Positions 52,029 to 62,331 of a stretch of DNA of 64,000 nucleotides are shown here, one piece after another. The first letter of the stretch is position 1. The number at the start of each line of letters is the position of its first letter. The notes under the pieces were generated by a model. That model did no database searches and had not been told where the DNA came from. It worked only from the letters and a program-made list of their open reading frames with translations. The DNA comes from Megasphaera sp. UBA5897 (GTDB taxonomy: Bacteria; Bacillota; Negativicutes; Veillonellales; Megasphaeraceae): NCBI GenBank assembly GCA_002431345.1, contig DJEN01000095.1:4257-68256 (forward strand), read 5' to 3'. The position numbers were made by a program, and so were the translations under genes.

Positions 52029-55000
52029 TTATTTTGCCTGCCAAGGCCAGTGAATTTTGTGATTTTCCATATAGACGAAGATAATCGGAATAATGACCAG
52101 CGTAAAAACGGTTGACGTGAGCAGACCGCCGATGACGACGACTGCCATGCTGGCACGAGTTTCTGAACCGGCCGTCATGGACAATGCCGTAGGCAGCATG
52201 CCGACAACCATGGTAAGTGTTGTCATGAAGATAGGACGCAGACGAACACGTCCGGCTTCGATGATGGCACTGCGGGCGTCAAGCCCTTTTTCTTCCATAA
52301 GGGTCAGTGTGTAATCCAGCAGCAGCGTGCCGTTCTTAGCTACTAGCCCGTCCATGACTAAAATCCCAATCAACGAATACAGGTTGATCGTATTGTTGGT
52401 CAAAAACAGCAGAAACAATGAGCCGATAAGGCCGAGAGGTAAAGAAAACATACGGATGAACGGCGTTTTTACAGATTCATATAAGATTGCCAGAATCATG
52501 TAAATCAAAATGAGGGACAAGACAAGGGCTTCGCCCAGTTCTTGGAACGTTGTCGTCATTTGGTCGGCTTGTCCGGAAAAACGGTATGTAATGCCGTCCA
52601 TATCCATCGTATCCAATTTGGCAGATACTTCTTTGATGACGTCGTTCAGCGGTCGGTCCTGCAGCGTGCCGCCCAGTGTAATGCTTCGTTCTTTGTCTGT
52701 CCGGTTAATCGTTACGGGGCCGGTAGCGGCTTTGACCTGTGCGACATCGGAAATATAAATAATATGTCCGTTGGCATTCAGGGGAATCGTTTCTAAGTCT
52801 GAAATATGAAAACCGTCTGCGCCCTTCAGCCGTACGTAAATATCGGTATCATTATTGTCGTTTTTTGCGTCATTGGCAAGAACGCCGGCTTTTTGGCCGC
52901 TAATGGCATTGGAAAATGTTTTATTTAAATCGTTTAGGGACGTACCGTATTGCTTCAGCTTGTCTCGGTTGATAGCTAGCTGATATTCCGGCATACCGTC
53001 TTCGTATGAACTGCTGACGTCGCGGATGCCGGGAATGTCATTTTTCAGCATGGCTTCAATTTCACGAGATTTGGCGATTAATGCTTCTGAGTTTTTGCCG
53101 CGCAGCTGCAGACGTAAATTGCCGGAGCCGCCGCCAAAACCGCCGGATGTGCCGGAGACAGAAGCCTGATTTTCTTTGACGCGGACATCGCCGTCTAAAA
53201 CATGCTTTTGGGCAAAGCGGCGTACATCATTGGTAATTTGCCAAATCGAGCGGGAACGGTCTTTTCTGTCTTTCAGCGTGACTTGGATATTGGCTTGATT
53301 CAAGTTGCGGCCGCCAATCATTGACGTATAATATGTGACTTCCGGAATGGTGTTCAAATAGTCTTCCAACTGTTTGGCTGCGGCATCAGTGCGTGTCAAA
53401 TTCGCATTGGTCGGCAGTTCCAGCGTAATGCGAAAACCGCTTTCATCAGTCTGCGGCATAAATTCAGAGCCTACAAGACCGGACGGTACGAGAGCGGCTG
53501 CCAGGCAGAAGCAGAGAAGAACCGGGATAACCAGCCGTTTGGCATGATCCAGGCTCCACGTTAGGACCTGTGTATACTGCGTGCGGGCCCATTCTTCAAT
53601 GGCATCCATTTTGCGCCAAATCGGTTTATCCGGAATTTTCAGTCCGAGACGGAAAAAACGCGAAGCCAGCATGGGTGTCAGCGTAAAAGAAATAAAAAGG
53701 GAAAAGAGTGTGGCAAAGACGATTGTCAGGCCGAACTGCTTAAAATACTGGCCCGTCATGCCGGTCATAAACGCAATCGGCAAAAAGACGACGACATCGC
53801 AGAGTGTAATGGCAATAGCTGCCATGCCGATTTCCATACGGCCGTGAAGTGCTGCGTCTTTGGGCTTTTCGCCGAGCATGAGATGTCTGTGAATGTTTTC
53901 CAGGACAACGATGGAATCATCGACGAGAATGCCGATGCACAAGGCCATGCCCATTAGTGACATCATGTTGAAGGTAAAGCCTGCCATGTACATGACGAAG
54001 AATGTAGAAACCAACGATGTCGGAATGGCAATCATGACTGCCAGTGTAGAACGCCAGCCGCGGAGAAAGAAGAAAAGCACTAATCCTGTTGTGCACAGCC
54101 CTTCAATTAAGGTTTGCAGGGTATTGTGCAGCGAGTTACGGACATATGACGCCGATTCATTGGTGACGGTAAAGGTATAATCGGGATGTTCCTGCCGCAA
54201 GGAGTCTAGTTTTTTCTGTACATTATCGACTGTAGAGACGACATTGGCATCGCTGTTTTTATAGATGACCATGACGACAGCGTCATCGCCGTTGACCCGG
54301 GCATAGCGGGTGACACGTTGGTCTTTTCGTTTAATAGATGCAACTGCCGTAATAGGGATATGCGCTCCTTTTGTATTCGTGACTTGTATTTTGGACAGTT
54401 CATCTTCATCAGAATACTGTGCTTTGACGCGGACATCTGTCGTCGTCGCGCTGGAATAAATCGTGCCGGACGGCATGAGGACGTTCTCTGATTTTAGGGC
54501 AGTGACGACATTATTCAGCGTCATGTCGTAATGGATGAGTTTGTCTTTATCAATTTCGACGGCAATTTCTTTATCACGGCCGCCGTGCAGTTCGATTTCT
54601 GATACCCCGTCTGCCTGCTGGAGTGCATCCTGAAAATCGTTTTCTGCTTTAGAATATATATCATCTAATGAATGGCTGGACTGGACGGCAATGTACATGA
54701 TTGGCGTTGCATTGACATCTCGCTTGATAACGACGGGCTCGTCGATTTCATCAGGAAGTTTGCCGCGGATTGCGTTGATTTTTTTAGTGGCGTCGATGGC
54801 GGCGGCATCAGCATTTGCGGAGAAATCCAGTTCCAGCGTAATGCGGGCTTGGCCGTAAGAGGCTCTAGATGTCATATGTTTTAAATTGGAAACAGAAGAC
54901 AAGGCATTTTCGATGGGTTTGACAACCTGCTGTTCGACGGAATCGGCATTGGCTCCGGGGTATTTGACGGAAACCGTAACATACGGTGTATTTAATGCCG

Positions 55001-55112
55001 GCAGCAGTTCAACGCCAATGCGGTAAAAACTGAATAAACCGAGGACGACGAAGAAGGCAACGACCATGCAGATGCCAATAGGCCTGTTGATGGAAAATTT
55101 TGTTAGATTCAT
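52029..55112 (-). CDS. RND efflux pump, HAE1/AcrB type inner membrane component
   Basis: A 1027-residue pump subunit with twelve membrane segments and two large periplasmic loops. The first membrane helix is INRPIGICMVVAFFVVLG. The proton-relay aspartates are in GILVDDSIVVLENIHRH near residue 405. The C-terminal IMDGLVAKNGTLLLDYT-type segment (seen as VMDGLVAKNG) is the second repeat counterpart. Full length. ATG at 55112 is used; GTG at 55121 overlaps the adaptor stop. No outer membrane channel gene is adjacent. Confidence 0.92.
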   Translation of the reverse strand: MNLTKFSINRPIGICMVVAFFVVLGLFSFYRIGVELLPALNTPYVTVSVKYPGANADSVEQQVVKPIENALSSVSNLKHMTSRASYGQARITLELDFSANADAAAIDATKKINAIRGKLPDEIDEPVVIKRDVNATPIMYIAVQSSHSLDDIYSKAENDFQDALQQADGVSEIELHGGRDKEIAVEIDKDKLIHYDMTLNNVVTALKSENVLMPSGTIYSSATTTDVRVKAQYSDEDELSKIQVTNTKGAHIPITAVASIKRKDQRVTRYARVNGDDAVVMVIYKNSDANVVSTVDNVQKKLDSLRQEHPDYTFTVTNESASYVRNSLHNTLQTLIEGLCTTGLVLFFFLRGWRSTLAVMIAIPTSLVSTFFVMYMAGFTFNMMSLMGMALCIGILVDDSIVVLENIHRHLMLGEKPKDAALHGRMEIGMAAIAITLCDVVVFLPIAFMTGMTGQYFKQFGLTIVFATLFSLFISFTLTPMLASRFFRLGLKIPDKPIWRKMDAIEEWARTQYTQVLTWSLDHAKRLVIPVLLCFCLAAALVPSGLVGSEFMPQTDESGFRITLELPTNANLTRTDAAAKQLEDYLNTIPEVTYYTSMIGGRNLNQANIQVTLKDRKDRSRSIWQITNDVRRFAQKHVLDGDVRVKENQASVSGTSGGFGGGSGNLRLQLRGKNSEALIAKSREIEAMLKNDIPGIRDVSSSYEDGMPEYQLAINRDKLKQYGTSLNDLNKTFSNAISGQKAGVLANDAKNDNNDTDIYVRLKGADGFHISDLETIPLNANGHIIYISDVAQVKAATGPVTINRTDKERSITLGGTLQDRPLNDVIKEVSAKLDTMDMDGITYRFSGQADQMTTTFQELGEALVLSLILIYMILAILYESVKTPFIRMFSLPLGLIGSLFLLFLTNNTINLYSLIGILVMDGLVAKNGTLLLDYTLTLMEEKGLDARSAIIEAGRVRLRPIFMTTLTMVVGMLPTALSMTAGSETRASMAVVVIGGLLTSTVFTLVIIPIIFVYMENHKIHWPWQAK

Positions 55113-55117
55113 TATGG

Positions 55118-56374
55118 TCACCCGATTTCCTTATCAATCGTGACGTGGGTACCGTCTTTCAGCCGAGCCAGATTCGTCGTAGCAATGCGGTCGCCGTCAG
55201 TCAGTCCGTCTGTGATTTCTACATAGTCGTCGTTGCGCAATCCCGTCGTCACCGTGCGAATTTCGATAGTATTATCCGGCAGGATGACATATAATTGACT
55301 GATGCCGTTTTGTTCTAGCAGCGCGTCTTTGGGGACAAACAACGTGTCCGGCCGCAGCAGTACTTCCAAGGCTGCTTGGGCAAACATGCCGCCCCGCAGG
55401 GATGTATCCGGTTTGGTTAAGGAAATACGTACGATATATGTTTTCGTAGATGGGTCCATGGCCGGGCTGACGTAAGTAATTACGCCGTCATACGTATTGG
55501 CAACGGAATCAATGGAAACCGGAAGCGTCATGCCGACTTGCAGGGCGGCGACATCCGCTTCAGCCAGTGAACAGTCTATATATATGCTGCTCGTATCTGT
55601 AATAGTCAGTACTTTGGTATTGGCATTGGCCATGGCGCCGACTTCAGCATTGCGGTAGGTAATCGTGCCGGCGCGGGGGGCACGCAGTGTCATGTCATTC
55701 AGCTGCTGGATTGTGCTGTCAACTGCGTAGCCTGCTTTGGCTCTGGCAGCGTATTTGCTGGCAATGCTGGCAGGTATATCGCCCACATTCTGTGACTGCA
55801 GCTGTTCCAGCGTAGATTGCGCTACGATTAGTGCCTGATACATCGTATCCAATTCTTTTTGGGAAATGGCCCCTTCATTTTTTAAGATGACATAGCGGTT
55901 ATAATTCATTTTGGCTGTATCATAATCGATGGCAGCTTTTTGCAAATCGGCGCTGAATTGAGATTCTGCTGATTTGGAATCTGCATCGGCTTGTTCCAGT
56001 GCTGCCTGATTTTGCTGCAGCGTTAACGCCGTATCCTGCATATCTTGAACGAGGAGAACTTGGCCGGGAGATACGGTATCTCCTAAATCGACGTTGACCG
56101 AAGCAATGCGCCCGGCGTATTTAGTAGATAAATCTACTTGGGCTAGGGGAACGGTTTGGCCTGACAGAGAAATTTTGCGCATCATATCTTTTTTAGTAAC
56201 TTGATACGCTTGTACAGCGGCATTTTTCAGCTTTCCTTTGTCCTTTTTTGTCACGTTGGAATGACTGATGACATACATGCCGATACAAGCAAGCAGAAAA
56301 ACGACGCCAAAGGCAATGAGTTTGTGGCGGCCGCTGTGAAACCAGGTGTGAAATGAAAAATTGATTTTTGCCAT
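55118..56374 (-). CDS. RND efflux periplasmic adaptor (HlyD/AcrA family)
   Basis: A 418-residue adaptor anchored by an N-terminal membrane segment ([18 protein letters not shown]). It has the two lipoyl half-motifs ([20 protein letters not shown] region and [17 protein letters not shown] region), a coiled-coil hairpin between residues about 110 and 215, and a C-terminal beta-barrel ([16 protein letters not shown] segment seen as [11 protein letters not shown]). It links the pump to an outer membrane channel. Its stop overlaps the pump start region, so the two are coupled. Confidence 0.9.
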   Translation of the reverse strand: MAKINFSFHTWFHSGRHKLIAFGVVFLLACIGMYVISHSNVTKKDKGKLKNAAVQAYQVTKKDMMRKISLSGQTVPLAQVDLSTKYAGRIASVNVDLGDTVSPGQVLLVQDMQDTALTLQQNQAALEQADADSKSAESQFSADLQKAAIDYDTAKMNYNRYVILKNEGAISQKELDTMYQALIVAQSTLEQLQSQNVGDIPASIASKYAARAKAGYAVDSTIQQLNDMTLRAPRAGTITYRNAEVGAMANANTKVLTITDTSSIYIDCSLAEADVAALQVGMTLPVSIDSVANTYDGVITYVSPAMDPSTKTYIVRISLTKPDTSLRGGMFAQAALEVLLRPDTLFVPKDALLEQNGISQLYVILPDNTIEIRTVTTGLRNDDYVEITDGLTDGDRIATTNLARLKDGTHVTIDKEIG

Positions 56375-56412
56375 GTGTACTGCTCCTGAATGATATTTTT
56401 TAATGGTATATA

Positions 56413-56438
56413 TTTAATTATAATAATTTATAATTAAA
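56413..56438. promoter_or_regulatory. 26-bp AT-only palindrome upstream of the RND operon
   Basis: Two perfect 11-base arms, TTTAATTATAA and TTATAATTAAA, with a 4-base spacer lie about 40 bases upstream of the adaptor start codon. It could be the operator of a MarR/TetR-like repressor encoded elsewhere. The rest of the 290-base divergent gap is AT-rich with no other clear feature. Confidence 0.5.
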
Positions 56439-56666
56439 AGCACAATGATTATATTCATGAAATAATCAAGATAATATCAATAAATAATCATAATGTGACG
56501 GACTATATTGCATTTTTCAGATATTGCTTTGTATTTCTATCATAGAATATCTGTTTTTAAAGCGCAATGTATGTATGAAAAATGTAAGCATTTTTTAGGA
56601 AATAGTTACTATATATAGAAATAGAAAAAACTTGTGATATAATGACGACAGTACGAAAGGAATGGG

Positions 56667-58256
56667 ATGATTATGCATATAGATAACTACGTAACAACTG
56701 CCGTGCAGACGCTGCGGCAGTGGCCGCGGTTCCGTTTACGGCTTTTTGCTGAGGGAATCGGTGTAGGTCTTTTTTCCGGTATCATTATTAGTATTTTCCG
56801 CTGGGGTCTAGAAACGGGCACGTATTGGCGTCAACATATATATACATCTATATTATTGGAAGGATCGATATATACAGCCATTCCCTGGATTGTTGTGCTG
56901 CTGGCAGCAGCTTTTGTGTTGTGGCGGTTCGGTATATATGAACCTAATGCCGGCGGCAGCGGCATTCCGCAGGTCAAAGGGATTATCTTGGGTGCTGTTC
57001 GCATGCGCTGGTTTCGCATTTTGTGGGTCAAACTCATCGGCGGCATTCTTGGCATTGGCTTGGGATTGTCCCTGGGCCGGGAAGGTCCGTCGATTCAGCT
57101 CGGCGCCGTGACGGCGCAAGGGTGCAGCCGGGCATTGGGGCGCACGCGCATGGAGGAACGGTATTTGATTACTGCCGGCGCCAGTGCCGGCTTGGCAGCG
57201 GCGTTTAATGCGCCTTTGGCAGGCGTTATGTTTGCTTTGGAAGAACTGCACCGTAATTTTTCTGGTGTGGTGCTGGCTCCGTCTATGGCAGCGGCACTGA
57301 CAGCAACTGTAGTGAGCCGCATTGCTTTTGGCAGAGAACCCGTATTTCATTTTGGCGTCCTGCCGGCATTTCCGCTGGAATATATTTGGCTTGCCGTCCT
57401 ACTGGGCATTATTATCGGGATAGCCGGTATTATCTTTAACAAGGGACTGCTTTCCATACATTACTTCTATGAACTGCCTGTATTTCGCAATGACTACATG
57501 CGTATTGCCTTTGCACTGCTGACAGCCGGTGTGCTGGGATATGTATTCCCGCAGGTACTGGGCGGCGGCAATGACCTTATCAACAGCTTGTATGAACTGC
57601 CGTTGTCACTGCAGCTGTTTTTGGCACTGTTGGCAGGCAAATTCCTGTTTACGCTGATAAGTTACGGCTGCGGCGTTCCCGGCGGCTTTTTCCTTCCCAT
57701 GCTGGTTTTAGGAGCTTTGACGGGAAGCGTTGTAGGTATTCTCCTCATTCACGCAGGGATTATTTCGGCATACTATGTATCCAACATTGTGGTTATTTCT
57801 ATGGCGGCTTTTTTTGCAGCATCTGTTCAGTCGCCGATTACGGGCACGATTTTGATTATGGAAATGACCGGTTCCTATGAACACTTGCTGGTACTGTGTA
57901 CGGCTTCCATGATTGCGTTGGTAGTCGCCCAGCTTTGCGGTGGACAGCCTATTTATGAAGCCCTGCTCAACCGCAGCTTGGCAAAAAAGCGGCCCCATAT
58001 TTCGCAGGCAGATCGTCAGAATGTGTTGGAATTGACCGTTGCCAGCGGCAGTGCCGTAGACGGCAAATATATCAGAAATATTTCTTGGCCGGCCCATGTG
58101 GCACTGATTGATATTCGCCGCAGCGAACAAGAAATTATCCCTGATTTCTCTGTGCGAATTCAAGCGGGAGACTATTTATATGTCTTGACAGATACGATAG
58201 AAGGCGCCGAAACGGTACGAAGTTTGGTAGAACAAGAACACACGAAAAATGCATAA
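56667..58256 (+). CDS. ClC chloride channel/antiporter with C-terminal TrkA-C domain
   Basis: A 529-residue ClC protein. The anion-pathway motifs are GGSGIPQ near residue 96, GREGPSIQLGA near 138 (with the gating glutamate), and GGFFLPMLVLG near 340. The last 80 residues form a soluble TrkA-C-like (RCK_C) domain (VLELTVASGSAVDGKYIRNI to VYVLTDTIEGA keys). Probably a Cl-/H+ exchanger aiding pH or ion balance. Single gene. Confidence 0.9.
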   Translation: MIMHIDNYVTTAVQTLRQWPRFRLRLFAEGIGVGLFSGIIISIFRWGLETGTYWRQHIYTSILLEGSIYTAIPWIVVLLAAAFVLWRFGIYEPNAGGSGIPQVKGIILGAVRMRWFRILWVKLIGGILGIGLGLSLGREGPSIQLGAVTAQGCSRALGRTRMEERYLITAGASAGLAAAFNAPLAGVMFALEELHRNFSGVVLAPSMAAALTATVVSRIAFGREPVFHFGVLPAFPLEYIWLAVLLGIIIGIAGIIFNKGLLSIHYFYELPVFRNDYMRIAFALLTAGVLGYVFPQVLGGGNDLINSLYELPLSLQLFLALLAGKFLFTLISYGCGVPGGFFLPMLVLGALTGSVVGILLIHAGIISAYYVSNIVVISMAAFFAASVQSPITGTILIMEMTGSYEHLLVLCTASMIALVVAQLCGGQPIYEALLNRSLAKKRPHISQADRQNVLELTVASGSAVDGKYIRNISWPAHVALIDIRRSEQEIIPDFSVRIQAGDYLYVLTDTIEGAETVRSLVEQEHTKNA

Positions 58257-58387
58257 TAATTATAAAAAATAGTACCTGATACTAAAAATGCAGAACGAGA
58301 GTAGAGCATTAACCTATATAGATGAAATGCGAGACGTAAAGAATGAAGCATAAATAAAACAATAATAGTGTATAAAAATCTATTTTT

Positions 58388-58416
58388 TTGACTTATGACG
58401 CCATTTTTGGTATAAT
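58388..58416 (+). promoter_or_regulatory. Promoter of the 3D-domain protein gene
   Basis: TTGACT at 58388-58393 and TATAAT at 58411-58416 with 17-base spacing, about 50 bases ahead of the start codon. Confidence 0.8.
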
Positions 58417-58466
58417 GCTCCTTGGCAATTGATTTATAGGTATGGACGTTTCAAAGAGGTGGTTAT

Positions 58467-59054
58467 TTGAAGAACCGTATACTGATTCTATTGACTTTTA
58501 TATTCGTTTTTGCATGTTCCTCACTGGTTTGTGCAAAAGTCGAAATGGGAATGAGTGGCTCTGTCGTACAGAGCGTACAATACATGCTCATGGATACTGG
58601 ATATTTGTCTGATGGTGCGGATGGAGATTTTGGTCCGGCAACAGAAACTGCAGTTAAACAGTTCCAAGCCGATCACGGCTTAGATGTAGATGGTATTGTT
58701 GGATCACAGACCATGGCGGCTCTTTCAGAAGCCAGTGGACGAGAAATCCCTGACGAATCGGAAAGTAGTGACGGATATCAAAGACGTTTGGTAATGGAAG
58801 CGACTGCATACACAGAAGATGATCCTGGCAGTACCGGTTATACTGCCAACGGACATCGCCTGCAGCGTGGCATGGTAGCTGTAGACCCCGATGTTATTCC
58901 ATTGGGAACGCAGCTGTATATCGAAGGATATGGTTATGCTGTAGCAGATGATACAGGCGGAGCCATTGTAGGCAATCGTATCGATTTGGCAATGGATTCT
59001 ACGAGTGAAGCAGAAAACTTTGGCAGAAGAGACGTTGTCGTTTACGTGTTGTAA
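58467..59054 (+). CDS. Secreted peptidoglycan-binding and 3D-domain protein
   Basis: A 195-residue envelope protein. Residues 1-23 are a signal peptide (ending SSLVCA). Residues about 28-90 are a PG_binding_1 domain (VQYMLMDTGYLSDG, then GIVGSQTMAAL). Residues about 108-195 are a 3D domain whose three aspartates lie in VAVDPDVIPLG, VADDTGGAI and RIDLAMDS, as in MltA/RlpA-like lytic enzymes. It probably cleaves or remodels peptidoglycan. The TTG start at 58467 follows a good GAGGTGG site. Own promoter and terminator. Confidence 0.9.
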   Translation: MKNRILILLTFIFVFACSSLVCAKVEMGMSGSVVQSVQYMLMDTGYLSDGADGDFGPATETAVKQFQADHGLDVDGIVGSQTMAALSEASGREIPDESESSDGYQRRLVMEATAYTEDDPGSTGYTANGHRLQRGMVAVDPDVIPLGTQLYIEGYGYAVADDTGGAIVGNRIDLAMDSTSEAENFGRRDVVVYVL

Positions 59055-59058
59055 AAAA

Positions 59059-59098
59059 CAAAAAGGAGAGGCAGGCATGTCTCTCCTTTTTGTTTTTT
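59059..59098 (+). terminator. Terminator of the 3D-domain protein gene
   Basis: CAAAAAGGAGAG pairs perfectly with CTCTCCTTTTTG and six T residues follow. Confidence 0.9.
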
Positions 59099-59221
59099 AT
59101 GTATTCCAAGGCTTTTTTGTCAGATTTTTGTAAAAAACTATGTATTTTCCGTGCCATTTGTGTTATTCTGAAAAGGACAATGTAATGTAATAGTGAATGA
59201 ATTCAGGGAGGCTTATACTGA

Positions 59222-60595
59222 ATGAAAAATATGACTGCACTCATTTTGGCAGCCGGCAAGGGAACGAGAATGAAATCTAAATTTCCTAAAGTTCTCCATA
59301 AAGTCGGCGGCATTCCCATGGTTGAACAAGTGCTTCGTGCGGTAAAAGCGGCAGGTACGCAGCGGCAGGTCGTCGTTGTGGGCTTTGGCGGTGAAGCCGT
59401 ACAGGAATATGTAGCAGATAGAGCAGAAACGGTCGTACAGGCTCAGCAGCTTGGTACCGGCCATGCTGTCATGCAGGCTGAACCGCTGCTGGGTCAGGAA
59501 ACGGGCACGCTGCTGGTTACCTGCGGTGACACGCCGCTGGTAACGGAAGATACGTTCCGCAAACTGCTGGCATGTCATGAAGAAACCGGTGCGGCAGCAA
59601 CGGTGCTGACAGCGGTTATGCCAGATCCGACTGGATACGGCCGCGTTATTCGCGATGCCAACGGTCAGGTACTGAAAATTGTAGAACAAAAAGACGGCAC
59701 GCCGGATGAACTGGCAGTTCATGAAGTCAACGCCGGTATTTATTGCTTTGATATGCCGCTGTTGTGGGATATGCTTCATCATATTACCAACAACAACGCC
59801 CAGGGTGAATACTATTTGACTGACATTATCGGCATGCTGGTTCATGACCATAAAATAGTCAGTGCTTTTGCAGCTCCTGATTATCAAGAAACATTGGGCG
59901 TCAATTCCCGCCTGCAGATGGCTGAAGCCGAACAAGTACTCCGCCGCCGCAAGTTGGAACAGCTGATGGTTGACGGTGTTTCTGTTATTGACCCAGGCAA
60001 TACGTATGTCGATACGACGGTTTCTGTAGGCCGTGATACCGTATTGTATCCGGGTACGATACTGGAAGGCGATACGGTCATTGGCGAAGACTGCCAAGTA
60101 GGCCCGTATGTCCGCATGACGAATGTCAAAATGGGAAATGGCGACCATTTGCAGTTTACATATGCCCATGACTGCGAAATCAAAAATGGCTGTGAAATCG
60201 GGCCGTTTGTTCATTTCCGGCCGAATACGGTTATTGGCAGCCACGTAAAAGTTGGCAACTATATGGAAGTTAAAAATTCTATCGTTGGTGATGGCACCAA
60301 ACTGCCGCATTTAAGTTATATCGGCGACAGTGATGTCGGCAGCGGCGTCAACATTGGCTGCGGCACGATTACGGTCAATTATGACGGTAAAATCAAACAC
60401 CGCACGACCATTGGCGATCACGCGTTTGTAGGCTGCAACAGTAACTTAGTTGCGCCTGTAACGATTGGGGATTACGCGTATGTCGGCGCAGGTTCCACCA
60501 TTACCAAAGACGTACCGGCCAAGTCTTTATCTGTTGCGCGGGCTAAACAGCGCAATATTGAAGGCTGGGTAAAAGATGATACGTATAAAAAATAA
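59222..60595 (+). CDS. glmU: Bifunctional N-acetylglucosamine-1-phosphate uridyltransferase/acetyltransferase
   Basis: A 457-residue enzyme that makes UDP-N-acetylglucosamine for peptidoglycan and lipopolysaccharide. The N-terminal pyrophosphorylase has LAAGKGTRMKSKFPKVLH and the GTGHAV and CGDTPL motifs. The C-terminal left-handed beta helix begins near residue 250 and carries the acetyltransferase histidine region GPFVHFRPNTVIGSHVKVG (keys FVHFRP) and NYDGKIKHRTTIGD. Followed by prs and pth in the classic Firmicutes order. Confidence 0.97.
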   Translation: MKNMTALILAAGKGTRMKSKFPKVLHKVGGIPMVEQVLRAVKAAGTQRQVVVVGFGGEAVQEYVADRAETVVQAQQLGTGHAVMQAEPLLGQETGTLLVTCGDTPLVTEDTFRKLLACHEETGAAATVLTAVMPDPTGYGRVIRDANGQVLKIVEQKDGTPDELAVHEVNAGIYCFDMPLLWDMLHHITNNNAQGEYYLTDIIGMLVHDHKIVSAFAAPDYQETLGVNSRLQMAEAEQVLRRRKLEQLMVDGVSVIDPGNTYVDTTVSVGRDTVLYPGTILEGDTVIGEDCQVGPYVRMTNVKMGNGDHLQFTYAHDCEIKNGCEIGPFVHFRPNTVIGSHVKVGNYMEVKNSIVGDGTKLPHLSYIGDSDVGSGVNIGCGTITVNYDGKIKHRTTIGDHAFVGCNSNLVAPVTIGDYAYVGAGSTITKDVPAKSLSVARAKQRNIEGWVKDDTYKK

Positions 60596-60673
60596 AACAC
60601 GCCTAAGCATTCATCGGTTTTACACATCGAAAATATATATTATCACTACATTTATATTTTAGGAGGCTCAACA

Positions 60674-61639
60674 ATGAGTTACGAAGACGGGAAAAAGTTG
60701 AAAATTTTTACGGGCAATGCCAATCCAAAGCTGGCGAAAGAAATCGCTGACTACTTGGGATTGGAATTGGGCAAAGCTTTTGTTGGCAAGTTCAACAACG
60801 GTGAAATCCAGGTCATGATTGATGAAAGCGTTCGCGGCAAAGATGTCTTTGTCATTCAGCCGACATGCCAGCCGGCTAATGACACGCTGATGGAACTGCT
60901 TATCATGGCAGATGCTTTAAAACGTGCTTCTGCAAAACATATTACGGCTGTCGTTCCGTACTATGGCTATGCCCGCCAGGACCGTAAAACACGGGGACGT
61001 GAACCTATCACATCCAAACTGGTTGCTGATTTGATGACAACTGCCGGTGTTACCCGCGTCGTTACGATGGACCTGCATGCCGGCCAGATTCAAGGCTTCT
61101 TTGACATCCCTGTAGATCATCTTGGTTCTGCATCTATCATTGCTAAATACCTCAATCAGAAAAAAGAAGAAACCGATATGGGCGATATTGTCGTCGTATC
61201 TCCGGATTTGGGCGGCGTAACGCGCGCTCGTGATTTGGCAGACCGCATCAATGCGCCGATTGCTATTATCGAAAAACGCCGTCCTCGTCCCGGCGTAGCA
61301 GAAGTTATGAATGTCATCGGCGACATCAAAGGTAAAACCTGTATTATCATCGATGATATCGTTGATACGGCAGGTTCTTTGTGCGGCGGTGCCAAAGCCT
61401 TGAAAGAAATGGGTGCGGCACGCGTATATGCAGCATGCGCACATGCTGTATTGACAGATCCGGCTGTAGAACGCATTCAGAATTCCGTCATTTCTGAATT
61501 GATTATTACCAACACCATTCCGCTGCCGGATGATAAGAAAATTGACAAGATTAAAGTCTTGTCCGTTGCGCCTCTCTTAGGGGAAGCTATCATGCGTATT
61601 TTCCATGAAGTTTCTGTAAGCAAATTGTTTGATAAATAA
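60674..61639 (+). CDS. prs: Ribose-phosphate pyrophosphokinase
   Basis: A 321-residue enzyme that makes PRPP for purine, pyrimidine, histidine and NAD synthesis. Signatures are [16 protein letters not shown] near residue 33, [17 protein letters not shown] near 98 (ATP site), [13 protein letters not shown], and the PRPP loop [14 protein letters not shown] near 220. Full length, between glmU and pth. Confidence 0.97.
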   Translation: MSYEDGKKLKIFTGNANPKLAKEIADYLGLELGKAFVGKFNNGEIQVMIDESVRGKDVFVIQPTCQPANDTLMELLIMADALKRASAKHITAVVPYYGYARQDRKTRGREPITSKLVADLMTTAGVTRVVTMDLHAGQIQGFFDIPVDHLGSASIIAKYLNQKKEETDMGDIVVVSPDLGGVTRARDLADRINAPIAIIEKRRPRPGVAEVMNVIGDIKGKTCIIIDDIVDTAGSLCGGAKALKEMGAARVYAACAHAVLTDPAVERIQNSVISELIITNTIPLPDDKKIDKIKVLSVAPLLGEAIMRIFHEVSVSKLFDK

Positions 61640-61651
61640 GGAATAACGACT

Positions 61652-62266
61652 GTGCATATGATTGTTGGCCTGGGAAATCCAGGCCGGGAATATGAAAACT
61701 CAAAACACAATACGGGATTTCGCGTCATAGACGAATTGGCTTCCCGTTGGCAAGTCAGCGTTTGGCAGAATAAGATGGATGCCCAGGTAGCGCAGGCTGT
61801 CGTAGACGGCGAAAAGATTATTCTTGTCAAGCCGCAGACCTTTATGAACAGCAGCGGCCAGGCTGTAGGTCCGCTGATGCGTTGGTACAAGCTGGAAGAA
61901 ACGGATGTCTACGTGATTTATGACGATATGGACTTAACAGTAGGCCGTATCCGTATCCGTAAAAACGGCAGCGACGGGGGGCACAACGGGATAAAAAGCC
62001 TGTTTGCTAACGGCTGTCATGATTTTATCCGCTTCCGCGTCGGCATCGGCCGTCCATTGCCTCATCATGACGTGGTAGATCACGTATTGACGCCGTTCCC
62101 TGCGGAACTAGTGCCTGCCTATGAAGAAGGCTTGAAAGCGGCAGCAGCAGCCGTAGAAGGCTGTCTGCGCCTTGGCGTTGACAAAGGGATGAATTATTAC
62201 AATCCCCGCAAGAAAAAGAAAACAGCTCCTAAAACGGAACAACCGGCAGAAGCTGAAACTAAATAA
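61652..62266 (+). CDS. pth: Peptidyl-tRNA hydrolase
   Basis: A 204-residue enzyme that releases peptides from prematurely dropped peptidyl-tRNA. GLGNPGREYENSKHNTGF near the N-terminus holds the catalytic histidine. FMNSSGQAV and YDDMDLTVGRIRIRKNGSDGGHNG keys (DDMDL, GGHNG) follow. The C-terminus carries an extra Lys/Pro/Glu-rich tail. Start GTG at 61652 has AAGGAA nine bases upstream; the ATG at 61658 is more distant. Confidence 0.95.
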   Translation: MHMIVGLGNPGREYENSKHNTGFRVIDELASRWQVSVWQNKMDAQVAQAVVDGEKIILVKPQTFMNSSGQAVGPLMRWYKLEETDVYVIYDDMDLTVGRIRIRKNGSDGGHNGIKSLFANGCHDFIRFRVGIGRPLPHHDVVDHVLTPFPAELVPAYEEGLKAAAAAVEGCLRLGVDKGMNYYNPRKKKKTAPKTEQPAEAETK

Positions 62267-62277
62267 GCAATATAATC

Positions 62278-62318
62278 AAGAGGGGCATCGCATGAAGCGA
62301 TGCGCCCCTCTTTTTTTT
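62278..62318 (+). terminator. Terminator after pth
   Basis: AAGAGGGGC and ATCGC pair with GCGAT and GCCCCTCTT and eight T residues follow. It ends the glmU-prs-pth group. Confidence 0.9.
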
Positions 62319-62331
62319 GAGGAGGAACTGC

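Noticed and set aside
59213..60310. A 365-codon open frame antisense to glmU
   Set aside because: It mirrors the biased codon pattern of glmU, has no ribosome site and its product has implausible composition. A shadow frame.
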